Below, piece by piece: positions 9,419 through 17,020 of a stretch of DNA of 34,094 nt. Within the stretch, counting starts at the first letter, position 1. Each line of letters opens with the position of its first letter. The notes under the pieces were generated by a model. The model worked only from the letters and a program-made list of their open reading frames with translations, ran no database searches and was not told where the DNA came from. Made by a program: the position numbers and the translations under genes. The stretch is from positions 1 through 34,094 of the forward strand of contig NZ_FCNW02000054.1 in the NCBI RefSeq assembly GCF_001544475.1, given 5' to 3'. This stretch comes from Caballeronia humi. Lineage in GTDB: Bacteria > Pseudomonadota > Gammaproteobacteria > Burkholderiales > Burkholderiaceae.

Positions 9419-10783
9419 TCAATCCGCCTCCTCCAGCGCCTCCTCCCGCGGATACACGCGCACGAGCACGATCCGCGGGCCGTTCATCTTTTTCACGACG
9501 ATGTCGAAGCCGTCGAATTCCACGCGCTGACCTTCGTTCGGCAAGTCCCCAAGCGCGTTGATCACGAGGCCGCCGACCGACTCCGCGCGCCCTTCGTCGA
9601 TATCGATCCCAAGCGCCCGCTCCAGCGATACCACCGGCAGACTGCCCTTGCCCATCAGCGTGCCGTCGTCCATGCGCGACCAGTCGGCGTCGCCCTGGCG
9701 GAATTCGTCGTGAATCTGCCCGACGAGCGCGCCGAGCAGGTTGTCGAGCGTGAGAAAGCCGATCGGCTTAAAGCCCTTCCTGCCGACCAGCGCGAAATGC
9801 GGCGCGCCTTTGCGAAAGCGCCGGAACAGTTCCAGCGCCGATAGCGTCGGCGAGACGTACTGAACCGAGCGTGCGTACTTTTCCAGCTTGTCGGTCTGAG
9901 CCGTGTCGCGCTTCGGGAAACCGCTCGGGAACCCTCGCCCTTCGCTTTCACGCGCAAGCAGCAGGTCCTTCAGGTGAATCATGCCGAGCACGCGCTCACC
10001 CGACGCATCGGCGAAGAGCGGATAGCGGCTGAAACGATGGCGCGCGATCGTGTTGAGGTTTTCGCGCATCGGCAGGTCGTTGCGCAGGCCGATCATCTCG
10101 TGCGCGGGCCGCATCAGGTCCGACACCGTCATCCGGCTGAAATCGAGCGAATGGGCGATCGTGTTCCACTCGTCGGCGTTATACGACGACGCCCCGCCAA
10201 GCCGCCTGCCGCGCAGGATCAGCTTGAGTTCGTCGGTAGAGTAATGCGCGTCGTGACCGTGTTCGCCCGACAGCCCGAACAGCCGCAGCACGCCGTTCGC
10301 GCTCGCGTTCAGCACCCAGATGAACGGGTACATCAGCCAGTAGAAGCCGTAGAGCGGCATCGCGAGCCACAGGCCGACCTGCTCGGCACGGCGGATCGCC
10401 CACGACTTGGGCGCCAGCTCGCCGACCACGATATGCAGGAACGAAATGACGGAAAACGCGAAAAAGAGCGAAATCGAATCGATCAGCTTCTCGGATTCAA
10501 TCCCGACGAGCGAGAAGAGTGGATGCAGCAACGAAGCGAACGCCGGTTCGCCGATCCAGCCGAGCCCGAGCGATGCAAGCGTGATGCCGAGCTGGCACGC
10601 CGAGAGATAGGCGTCGAGTTGCCCGTGGACTTTGGCGAGAAGCCGCCCGGGCAGCCCGTTGGTTCGAGCGATGGCCTTGACACGCGTCGGACGTAATTTG
10701 ACGAGCCCGAACTCGGCCGCGACAAAAAAACCGTTCAACGCGACGAGCAACATTGCGCCGATGAGCGCGACAACCTGAGCCAA
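9419..10783 (-). CDS. CNNM/CorC-HlyC family membrane protein (hemolysin-like, CBS domains)
   Basis: This is a 454-residue inner-membrane protein. The N-terminal DUF21/CNNM domain has hydrophobic segments near residues 3-24, 58-78, 103-125 and 137-157, and carries the conserved GELAPKS motif at 121-127. Two CBS domains follow (about 221-278 and 305-357), and then the small CorC_HlyC domain (about 370-448). Family members are linked to magnesium or cobalt transport, and the old name hemolysin is historical. The start codon is TTG at 10783, chosen because GGAGAGGG lies just upstream and the first membrane segment begins at once; the first internal Met would cut into that segment. It appears monocistronic, with 71 bases to the upstream sensor gene on the same strand. 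The substrate cannot be told from sequence. Confidence 0.88.
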   Translation of the reverse strand: MAQVVALIGAMLLVALNGFFVAAEFGLVKLRPTRVKAIARTNGLPGRLLAKVHGQLDAYLSACQLGITLASLGLGWIGEPAFASLLHPLFSLVGIESEKLIDSISLFFAFSVISFLHIVVGELAPKSWAIRRAEQVGLWLAMPLYGFYWLMYPFIWVLNASANGVLRLFGLSGEHGHDAHYSTDELKLILRGRRLGGASSYNADEWNTIAHSLDFSRMTVSDLMRPAHEMIGLRNDLPMRENLNTIARHRFSRYPLFADASGERVLGMIHLKDLLLARESEGRGFPSGFPKRDTAQTDKLEKYARSVQYVSPTLSALELFRRFRKGAPHFALVGRKGFKPIGFLTLDNLLGALVGQIHDEFRQGDADWSRMDDGTLMGKGSLPVVSLERALGIDIDEGRAESVGGLVINALGDLPNEGQRVEFDGFDIVVKKMNGPRIVLVRVYPREEALEEAD

Positions 10784-10854
10784 AGCAACCCTCTCCGGGA
10801 ATGGAAAGCGTCAGTATATGGGCGACAGCGGGCCGATAGCCGAATGAAAAGAAA

Positions 10855-11985
10855 TCACATGCCCGAGAGCGGCACTTTCATGCTGACGGAAACCGACGCG
10901 CCATCGACGATATCGCCCTGCTCGAAGCTCCCGCCGTGCGCCTCCGCGACGCGCTTGCACAGCGCCAGCGCCCACGCGATGCGCCCGGCTTCGCGCGTCG
11001 CCGTGGCCTGCTTGCGCGCGACGGCTTCGAGCGCGTGCGGCACCTGCTTGTCCATCAGCGCCGCCGCCGACGCCGTGAAGTGCACGGTCGAGCGCCAGGA
11101 ACTGCCCTCGACGACGCTCGCGAAAACGATCGACGAACCGCGGGCGCTCGCCTCCGTGGCGAACGCGAGCATCAGCCAGAGCGCCTGCGTCAAGCGCTCC
11201 GCGTCGCCTTCGATCTGCTCCTCCGCGAGCGGCGATTCGACTTCGATCGCGACGCCGCGTCCGTTCGCGAGGCTGCCGCGCGCGAGCGCCGCGCTGCGCT
11301 CGACGAGCGTGCGGATCGCCCACGGCTGAAGCGTCAGCGCGAGCACTTTGGTTTCGGCGCGCGCCGTATCGACTGTGGTTTCGATCAGCTTCACCTGCTG
11401 CTCGACGCCCGAGCGGATGCCGGTGAGCGCGCGTTGCGCGGCGGGATCGGCGGCGTCGATCTTGCGTTCGAGCACGTAGCCCCAGCTATGGATCGCGTTG
11501 AGCGGCCCGCGCAGATCGTGCGACACCACCGAAAGCACCTGGTCGCGCATGAAAAGCGCGGCCTCGGCGCGCAGATGCGCGTGGCGCTCGGCCGTCTGCG
11601 TGTTCGACTCGCCCGTGCCCGCACCGCCGCATGGCCAGACGATCAGCGAAACCCGATCCGCGGCGGGCAACGCGAGAATCGTGAACGTACGCGTGGCGCC
11701 GCCATCGTCGATGGAAACCTGCGCCCGGCGCGCGCCGTTCGCGGCAACTGCGGCATCGGCGGTCCCGGACAACACCGCGACGAGCGGCGCGGGCAGCGCC
11801 GTTTCGCCAAGCGTACGGCCCGCGAGCGACTGCGGATCGACATCGAAGATATGGGCGAACACGGTATCGGCGCTGATGCAGCGCTGGGCGGCGTCGAGGA
11901 CCAGCACGCCGTCATTGCCCGCGACCGTCGCGTCGCGTAACGCGGAGGGCTCGGGGTCGAGTGCACCGCTAAAGGACGTTGTCAC
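10855..11985 (-). CDS. PAS/HisKA sensor protein with degenerate ATPase domain
   Basis: This 376-residue soluble protein starts at GTG 11985 with AAGGA 9 bases upstream. Residues 20-115 look like a PAS domain (DGVLVLDAAQRCISAD and following). Residues 145-215 form a HisKA dimerisation/phospho-acceptor helix pair with His156 in SHDLRGPLNAI. The C-terminal 150 residues align with HATPase_c in layout, but the N box reads QALWLMLAFATE, lacking the Mg/ATP-binding Asn. No DxGxG G1 box is present (VHFTASAAAL stands at that place), and the G2 region reads AGRIAWALALCKRVAEAHGG without the GxGLGL glycines. The family fold is therefore recognisable, but ATP binding looks lost. There are no membrane segments and no response regulator beside it. 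It may act as a pseudokinase or a phosphatase/scaffold. Confidence 0.8.
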   Translation of the reverse strand: MTTSFSGALDPEPSALRDATVAGNDGVLVLDAAQRCISADTVFAHIFDVDPQSLAGRTLGETALPAPLVAVLSGTADAAVAANGARRAQVSIDDGGATRTFTILALPAADRVSLIVWPCGGAGTGESNTQTAERHAHLRAEAALFMRDQVLSVVSHDLRGPLNAIHSWGYVLERKIDAADPAAQRALTGIRSGVEQQVKLIETTVDTARAETKVLALTLQPWAIRTLVERSAALARGSLANGRGVAIEVESPLAEEQIEGDAERLTQALWLMLAFATEASARGSSIVFASVVEGSSWRSTVHFTASAAALMDKQVPHALEAVARKQATATREAGRIAWALALCKRVAEAHGGSFEQGDIVDGASVSVSMKVPLSGM

Positions 11986-12210
11986 GATTCAAATCCTTGT
12001 TCAGAGTTGCCAAGCCTTTTTGAAGATGCAAAGGCATTATATGTGTTCGCCCGTGCGCCTTATGCATCAATCGGACGAGACTTTCTGCGTCTTTTTTTGA
12101 GACAGCGCGCGGGAATGAGAGCAATAGTCGTGCGCGCTCTCGTCACGCCAAGAGGACCTACAATACCGATTCCAGAAACCGGCCACGCCGGACTTACAAA
12201 GGGAGCATTC
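11986..12210. promoter_or_regulatory. Divergent intergenic region with candidate promoters
   Basis: This 225-base region separates the minus-strand sensor gene from the plus-strand FKBP gene. On the minus strand a perfect TATAAT lies at 12041-12036, about 50 bases before the sensor start, but no convincing -35 hexamer is found at 16-18 bases. On the plus strand TACAAT at 12159-12164 lies about 47 bases before the FKBP ATG, again with a weak -35. Both are candidates by eye only. An in-frame upstream ATG at 12007 extends the FKBP frame through this region, but it adds a non-conserved leader and I do not use it. Confidence 0.35.
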
Positions 12211-12552
12211 ATGTCGACTGTCACGACCGATTCCGGACTCAAGTATGAAGACCTCACCGTGGGCGAAGGCGCGGAAGCCGTCGCCGGAAAGACGGTGAGC
12301 GTGCATTACACCGGCTGGCTCACCGACGGCCAGAAGTTCGATTCGAGCAAGGACCGCAACGACCCGTTCGCCTTCGTGCTGGGCGGCGGCATGGTCATCA
12401 AGGGTTGGGACGAGGGCGTCCAGGGCATGAAAGTCGGCGGCACGCGCCGTCTGACGATCCCGCCGCAACTCGGCTACGGCGCGCGCGGCGCAGGCGGCGT
12501 GATTCCGCCGAACGCGACGCTCGTGTTCGAAGTGGAATTGCTCGACGTCTGA
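12211..12552 (+). CDS. FKBP-type peptidyl-prolyl cis-trans isomerase
   Basis: This 113-residue single-domain FKBP speeds proline isomerisation during protein folding in the cytosol; no signal peptide is present. The start at 12211 (MSTVTTDSGL) is chosen because AAGGGAG lies 8-13 bases upstream and because it gives the compact FKBP12-like length. The family core is complete: VSVHYTGWLTDGQKFDSS, FVLGGGMVIKGWDEGVQGMKVGG, and LTIPPQLGYGARG ending in FEVELLDV. The substrate-pocket aromatics (Tyr in HYTG, Trp in KGWDEG, Tyr in GYGARG) are conserved. The AraC-family gene starts 14 bases after the stop, so the two may be cotranscribed. Confidence 0.93.
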   Translation: MSTVTTDSGLKYEDLTVGEGAEAVAGKTVSVHYTGWLTDGQKFDSSKDRNDPFAFVLGGGMVIKGWDEGVQGMKVGGTRRLTIPPQLGYGARGAGGVIPPNATLVFEVELLDV

Positions 12553-12565
12553 GGCGTATGAGACC

Positions 12566-13324
12566 GTGACCGCGCCGCTTCTCGTTCCGTCCGTCACCCT
12601 GCGCCGCTACAGCGCGGTGGAGGCGTCGGACGTGCACGATTTTCATCAGATCGTGCTCGGCCTCGACGGCGAGATGGACATGGCAGTCGATGGCCGCGAG
12701 CGGCGCATCGACTGCCACGGCGCGTGGATCATTCCGGCAGGCGCGCGGCACGACTACTGGGCCGCGGGCGAGAACCGGCAACTGGTGCTCGACCTGCCGT
12801 TCGCGTCGGTTGCGTTGCCGGAACGGTTTTTCGAAGCGGCGCGCGCGATCGCGATCGATCCGGTTGTGACTCAACTCGTGCAGAGCGTGGCGTTGCAGGC
12901 CGATGGTGTGGATGCGGCCTCATTGATGGCACGACGTTTTGCCTGGCAGGCCGCGACGCACCTGTGCGGTGCGCTGATGTCGGACGTACGGCTCGACGCG
13001 GCGCGCGGGCTCGATTTCGCGCGCATCGACCGGTGGTTGCGGGCACATCTGTCGGAGCCGCTTCGTATCGCCGATCTCGCCGCGCATTGCGGCTTCGGCA
13101 TGCGGCGCTTCCACCAGTTGTTCTGCGAGGCGTTCGGCGAGACGCCACATCGTTATTTGCAGCGGCTGCGGCTGGACGCGGCGCTCACGCTGCTCGCCGA
13201 TCCGCGCGAATCGCTGACGGATATCGCGCTGACGACCGGTTTCGCCGATCAAAGCGCGTTCACGCATGCGTTTCGAAAACGCTTCGGCGTCGCGCCGGGG
13301 CAGTGGCGGACGGGCAAGCATTGA
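12566..13324 (+). CDS. AraC family transcriptional regulator
   Basis: This 252-residue DNA-binding regulator has an N-terminal cupin-like sensor half (about residues 10-85, with the HGAWIIPAGARHDYW segment) and a C-terminal AraC double helix-turn-helix (about 151-249). The signature region SLTDIALTTGFADQSAFTHAFRKRFGVAPGQWR is intact but is quoted here only as the family hallmark near residues 216-248. The start is GTG 12566, with GAGGCG about 9 bases upstream. It lies 13 bases after the FKBP stop and ends directly in the bidirectional hairpin at 13324. The ligand and target genes cannot be predicted; cupin-type AraC proteins often respond to small organic molecules. Confidence 0.88.
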   Translation: MTAPLLVPSVTLRRYSAVEASDVHDFHQIVLGLDGEMDMAVDGRERRIDCHGAWIIPAGARHDYWAAGENRQLVLDLPFASVALPERFFEAARAIAIDPVVTQLVQSVALQADGVDAASLMARRFAWQAATHLCGALMSDVRLDAARGLDFARIDRWLRAHLSEPLRIADLAAHCGFGMRRFHQLFCEAFGETPHRYLQRLRLDAALTLLADPRESLTDIALTTGFADQSAFTHAFRKRFGVAPGQWRTGKH

Positions 13325-13355
13325 AAAATGGCGCGATTTTCATCGCGCCATTTTT
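13324..13355. terminator. Bidirectional rho-independent terminator (AraC gene / metZ)
   Basis: The perfect 14-bp stem is AAAAATGGCGCGAT at 13324-13337 and its complement at 13342-13355, with loop TTTC. On the plus strand the stem ends in a T run (13351-13355); on the minus strand the left arm gives the T run. It sits between the convergent AraC gene (stop 13324) and metZ (stop 13360), so it can end transcription from both sides. Confidence 0.9.
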
Positions 13356-13359
13356 ATCT

Positions 13360-14550
13360 TCAGGCGTTCAAACCACGCTCCAGGTCAGCGCGAATATCCG
13401 CCGCGTTTTCCAGTCCGACCGCGAGCCGGATCAGCCCTTCGCGAATCCCGGCGGCTTCACGCACTTCCGCAGTCAATCGGCCATGCGTGGTCGTCGAAGG
13501 ATGCGTGATCGTCGTGCGCGTGTCGCCGAGATTGGCGGTGATCGAGCAGACCTTCGTCGAATCGATCACGCGCCACGCGTTCGCGCGCTGCTCTTCCTGC
13601 GTCGCGCCTTTCAACTCGAACGACACAACCGCCCCGCCCGCCTTCTGCTGCTTCTTCGCGATCGCGTATTGCGGATGCGACTCCAACCCCGGATAGAACA
13701 CGCGCGCGACCGCCGGATGCGTCTCCAGCCATTGCGCGATTTCGAGCGCATTCGCCGATTGCTTCTCGACGCGCAACGATAGCGTTTCCATGCCCTTCAA
13801 CAGCACCCACGCGTTGAACGCGGAAAGCGTCGGCCCGGCGCTGCGCACGAACGGAAACACCTTTTCCATGATGAACTGTTTCGAGCCAACGAGCGCGCCA
13901 CCGAGCACGCGCCCTTGCCCGTCGAGGAACTTGGTCGCCGAATGCATGACGACGTCCGCGCCGAGCTTGAGCGGCTGCTGCAGCGCCGGACTGCAAAAAC
14001 AGTTGTCGACGACGAACAGCGCGCCCATCGACTTCGCGATCTTCCCGATCGCCTCGATATCGGCGACTTCGGTCAGCGGATTCGACGGCGTTTCGAGGAA
14101 GAACATCTTCGTTTCGGGACGCACGGCGGCTTGCCATTCGTCGAGACTGGTCGGATCGACGAAGGTCGTCGTGATGCCGAACTTCGTGAAAATCTGCGTG
14201 AACATGCCAACCGTCGATCCGAACAGGCTCTTCGAGCTGACGAGGTGGTCGCCTTGCTGAAGCGCGCACATCACGACCGACATGATCGCCGCCATGCCCG
14301 ATGCCGTCGCCATGCACGCTTCGCCGCCTTCGAGCGCGGCAAGGCGGTTTTGAAACATCGAGACGGTCGGGTTCGTGAAGCGCGAGTACGTGTAAGACTC
14401 TTCCGAGTTCTTGAAGCGCTCGGCGGCCTCGGCGGCGCTCGAAAAGCAGAAGCTCGACGTGAGGAAGAGCGCTTCGGAATGCTCGTTGAAGTCGCTGCGC
14501 AGCGTGCCGGCGCGCACCGCTAGCGTGTCGAAGTTCAGGTTGTCGTCCAT
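13360..14550 (-). CDS. metZ: O-succinylhomoserine sulfhydrylase MetZ
   Basis: This 396-residue PLP enzyme of the Cys/Met metabolism family condenses O-succinylhomoserine with sulfide to form homocysteine, in the direct sulfhydrylation route to methionine. The PLP lysine is Lys207 in HSATKFLDGQG. The active-site Tyr/Arg segment is TYSRFTNPT at 54-62, and the cofactor-binding VDNCFCSPALQQP segment is at 181-193. The N-terminus DTLAVRAG and the overall blocks match Pseudomonas MetZ better than MetB or MetY. The position downstream of cvpA-purF is also the Pseudomonas arrangement. The start ATG 14550 has a weak GGACAAC upstream. The 255-base leader carries a SAM-II riboswitch and a terminator, so expression should fall when SAM is plentiful. 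MetB (cystathionine gamma-synthase) is the main alternative name. Confidence 0.9.
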   Translation of the reverse strand: MDDNLNFDTLAVRAGTLRSDFNEHSEALFLTSSFCFSSAAEAAERFKNSEESYTYSRFTNPTVSMFQNRLAALEGGEACMATASGMAAIMSVVMCALQQGDHLVSSKSLFGSTVGMFTQIFTKFGITTTFVDPTSLDEWQAAVRPETKMFFLETPSNPLTEVADIEAIGKIAKSMGALFVVDNCFCSPALQQPLKLGADVVMHSATKFLDGQGRVLGGALVGSKQFIMEKVFPFVRSAGPTLSAFNAWVLLKGMETLSLRVEKQSANALEIAQWLETHPAVARVFYPGLESHPQYAIAKKQQKAGGAVVSFELKGATQEEQRANAWRVIDSTKVCSITANLGDTRTTITHPSTTTHGRLTAEVREAAGIREGLIRLAVGLENAADIRADLERGLNA

Positions 14551-14616
14551 TTCGTGTTGTCCGTTCGGGTTGCTTTCGTATGCTTGGGGCAGCTTTCACC
14601 ACAAAAAACAGGGCGC

Positions 14617-14652
14617 AAAAAAGCCCGCTTGTGCGTCGACAGAAGCGGGCTT
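14617..14652 (-). terminator. Intrinsic terminator in the metZ leader
   Basis: The stem has perfect 10-bp arms (AAGCCCGCTT at 14652-14643 and its complement AAGCGGGCTT at 14630-14621, read on the minus strand) with a 12-base loop, and ends in TTTTTT. It lies about 67 bases before metZ and about 150 bases after purF, downstream of the SAM-II aptamer. It may therefore be the expression platform of the riboswitch as well as the end of the purF transcript. Confidence 0.85.
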
Positions 14653-14689
14653 GGGTGCGGATGAAGCGTATGGCGGTGCGGTGTCGCCA

Positions 14690-14760
14690 CCGTTTCGCTT
14701 TAGCTGTTTGGGGCTTCTGTTGCCGCCCCGCGTCCGCAAGCTGATCTCAAATCGACGCAA
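14690..14760 (-). promoter_or_regulatory. SAM-II riboswitch aptamer upstream of metZ
   Basis: On the minus strand the metZ leader holds the conserved blocks of the SAM-II (metA-type) riboswitch in the right order. P1 is GCGTC (14758-14754) paired with GACGC (14734-14730). Its loop begins GATTTGA and contains GCTTGC, both typical of the class. The 3' pseudoknot strand GCTAAAGCG follows at 14704-14696. Between P1 and that strand there is an extra hairpin, GGGGC (14729-14725) with GCCCC (14714-14710). The SAM-II consensus is known to me from the family; the full P2 pseudoknot pairing was not checked base by base. The class senses S-adenosylmethionine and shuts off methionine-synthesis genes, which fits metZ. 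Confidence 0.85.
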
Positions 14761-14805
14761 GTCCTGATGCTAACACGGTGCGGTGAGGCCCGCCCGCGCC
14801 GCGCC

Positions 14806-16353
14806 TTACTCCACCGACAACTGCAGATGCAGTTGCGAGCGCGCCATGCCACCTTCCTGCGCATCGCTCGCGGCATCGCGGTCCGACTGCGATTGCGGCG
14901 CAAGACGCGCGGTCTCGATGCGATCGAGGTAATCGGTCGTGACGTCGCCGGTGATGTAGTTGCCGTCGAAGCACGACGCCTCGAATTCGCCGAGCGCCGG
15001 GTTGATGTCGCGGATCGCCTGCTTCAGGTCTTCCACGTCCTGGTAGACGAGGTAGTCCGCGCCGATCATGCGCGCGACTTCGTCGTCGGTGCGGCCGTGC
15101 GCGACGAGTTCACCGCGCGTCGGCATGTCGATGCCGTACACGTTCGGGAACTTCACCGGCGGCGCCGCCGACGCGAAAATCACCTTCGCCGCGCCCGCAT
15201 CGCGCGCCATCTGCACGATTTCGTGCGATGTCGTGCCGCGCACGATCGAATCGTCGACGATCAGCACGTTCTTGCCCTTGAACTCGATGCCCATCGCGTT
15301 CAGCTTCTGGCGCACCGATTTCTTGCGCACCGCCTGCCCCGGCATGATGAACGTGCGGCCGACGTAGCGGTTCTTGAAGAAGCCTTCGCGATATTCGACG
15401 CCGAGCTTCGCCGCGACCTGCATCGCCGCCGGACGCGACGAATCGGGAATCGGCATGACGACGTCGATCGGCACATCGGGCAGCACGCGCTGGATCTTGG
15501 CGGCGAGATAGTCGCCCATGCGCAGGCGCGCGTTGTAGACCGGCACGCCGTCGAGGCACGAATCGGGCCGCGCCAGATACACGAGCTCGAAGATGCACGG
15601 ATTCAGCGACGGCTTTTCGGCGCATTGCTGGCTATGCAGGTTGCCGTCGCTATCGATGAAGATTGCCTCGCCCGGCTCCACGTCGCGCACGAATTCGAAG
15701 CCGATGCCTTCCACCGCCACCGATTCCGACGCCACCATCCACTCGACGCCCGTCGCCGTTTCCATCTTGCCGAGCACGAGCGGACGGATGCCGAACGGAT
15801 CGCGGAAGGCGACAAGCCCGTAGCCCGCGATCAGCGAAACGATCGCATACGACCCCTTCACCCGCCGATGCACGCCCGATACCGCCTTGAAGAGCGCGGC
15901 CGGATCGAGTTGCAGGCCGGAGCTCGCGAGCTGCAGTTCGTGCGCGAAGACGTTGAGCAGCACTTCCGTGTCGGACGCGGTGTTGATGTGCCGCCGGTCG
16001 ATGCGGAACATCTCGTCCTTCAGTTGCAGCCAGTTCGTCAGGTTGCCGTTGTGCGCGAGGATGATGCCGAATGGCGCGTTCACGTAGAACGGCTGCGCTT
16101 CTTCCTCGCTCGACGCCGAACCGGCCGTCGGATAGCGCACCTGGCCAATTCCCACGTTGCCCGGAAGGCTACGCATGTTGCGCGTGCGGAACACGTCGCG
16201 CACCATGCCGTTCGCCTTGTGCATGTGGAAATTGTTGCCGTTCGCCGTCGCGATGCCGGCGGCGTCCTGACCGCGATGCTGCAGGAGCAGCAAGCTGTCA
16301 TAGATGAGCTGATTGACGGGGCTTTGGGAAACTACACCTACGATGCCGCACAT
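14806..16353 (-). CDS. purF: Amidophosphoribosyltransferase PurF
   Basis: This 515-residue enzyme carries out the first committed step of purine synthesis, PRPP plus glutamine to 5-phosphoribosylamine. I start at 16353 so that the mature N-terminus is Met-Cys-Gly-Ile: Cys2 is the Ntn glutaminase nucleophile and must follow the initiator. GAAGGA lies 6-11 bases upstream; an ORF extension of 11 codons further upstream is not plausible. The glutaminase domain spans about 2-235 (QHRGQDAAGI at 25-34, HNGNLTN at 101-107), and the phosphoribosyltransferase domain holds the PRPP loop VLIVDDSIVRGTT at 363-375. It lies 147 bases downstream of cvpA; I saw nothing notable in that gap. Confidence 0.97.
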   Translation of the reverse strand: MCGIVGVVSQSPVNQLIYDSLLLLQHRGQDAAGIATANGNNFHMHKANGMVRDVFRTRNMRSLPGNVGIGQVRYPTAGSASSEEEAQPFYVNAPFGIILAHNGNLTNWLQLKDEMFRIDRRHINTASDTEVLLNVFAHELQLASSGLQLDPAALFKAVSGVHRRVKGSYAIVSLIAGYGLVAFRDPFGIRPLVLGKMETATGVEWMVASESVAVEGIGFEFVRDVEPGEAIFIDSDGNLHSQQCAEKPSLNPCIFELVYLARPDSCLDGVPVYNARLRMGDYLAAKIQRVLPDVPIDVVMPIPDSSRPAAMQVAAKLGVEYREGFFKNRYVGRTFIMPGQAVRKKSVRQKLNAMGIEFKGKNVLIVDDSIVRGTTSHEIVQMARDAGAAKVIFASAAPPVKFPNVYGIDMPTRGELVAHGRTDDEVARMIGADYLVYQDVEDLKQAIRDINPALGEFEASCFDGNYITGDVTTDYLDRIETARLAPQSQSDRDAASDAQEGGMARSQLHLQLSVE

Positions 16354-16500
16354 GGCATGTCCTTCAAAGAGTCGAAACGGGTCCAAAAGCGGTGTCGGAC
16401 GACGGATGCGGACGGCCGGTGGAACCGGGCGCCAGAGATCGCATCGGCGGTGCGCCGAGCCGTCGCGGTTCCTCGTGTAGCGAGCCTTCGTGCGTATGTC

Positions 16501-17013
16501 TTACTGCGCGGTGTCCGGCGCAGTGCGCACATACGCGGCGAGCGTAGCGGGAAGCAGCGGTTTCAATTCGCGCACGCCTTGCTCGGCCGCGGGCCTGAGC
16601 AGCGCATTGCGCCAAAATTCTTTCTGCGGCAGTTCGGTGAGGCCGGCGAGTGCTACCAGCACCACTACCAATATAGCCCCTCTCACGAGGCCGAACAGCA
16701 AACCCAACGACCGGTCGACGCCTCGCAGGCCCGTGACCTCGGTGATGCGCGTCAAAAGCGCGGACAGCACGCTCGACACCAGCAGCACGGCGCCGACCAC
16801 CAGCAGGAACGCGATCAGCCACTGGGTCAGCGCGCCGCCCGGCCAGTTTCCCGGAATGTAGGGCACCACCACGCCGACGAAGTGTCCGGCGATGAAAAAC
16901 GCCGCGATCCAGCCGATCAGGCCGAACGCTTCGGCCAGCAGGCCGCGCCACATCCCGCGCATCGCGGAGAGGCCGATCACGGCCATCACCGCGTAGTCGA
17001 AACTCGTGAACAT
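16501..17013 (-). CDS. cvpA: CvpA family inner-membrane protein
   Basis: This 170-residue member of the CvpA (colicin V production) family has four hydrophobic segments, near residues 5-22, 28-50, 62-85 and 98-122. The N-terminus DYAVMAVIGLSAMRGMWRGLLAEAF is the family signature region. Its gene sits next to purF in many proteobacteria, as here. The molecular role is not settled; family members have been tied to envelope stress tolerance and bile-salt resistance. The ATG 17013 lies 7 bases after the SPOR-protein stop, which implies cotranscription. No strong ribosome-binding site is visible, so coupling to the upstream gene is likely. Confidence 0.92.
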   Translation of the reverse strand: MFTSFDYAVMAVIGLSAMRGMWRGLLAEAFGLIGWIAAFFIAGHFVGVVVPYIPGNWPGGALTQWLIAFLLVVGAVLLVSSVLSALLTRITEVTGLRGVDRSLGLLFGLVRGAILVVVLVALAGLTELPQKEFWRNALLRPAAEQGVRELKPLLPATLAAYVRTAPDTAQ

Positions 17014-17020
17014 CGGCGGC

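Noticed and set aside
10855..13324. Two-component system of the sensor protein with the AraC gene
   Set aside because: AraC proteins have no receiver domain, the genes are divergent, and the FKBP gene lies between them.
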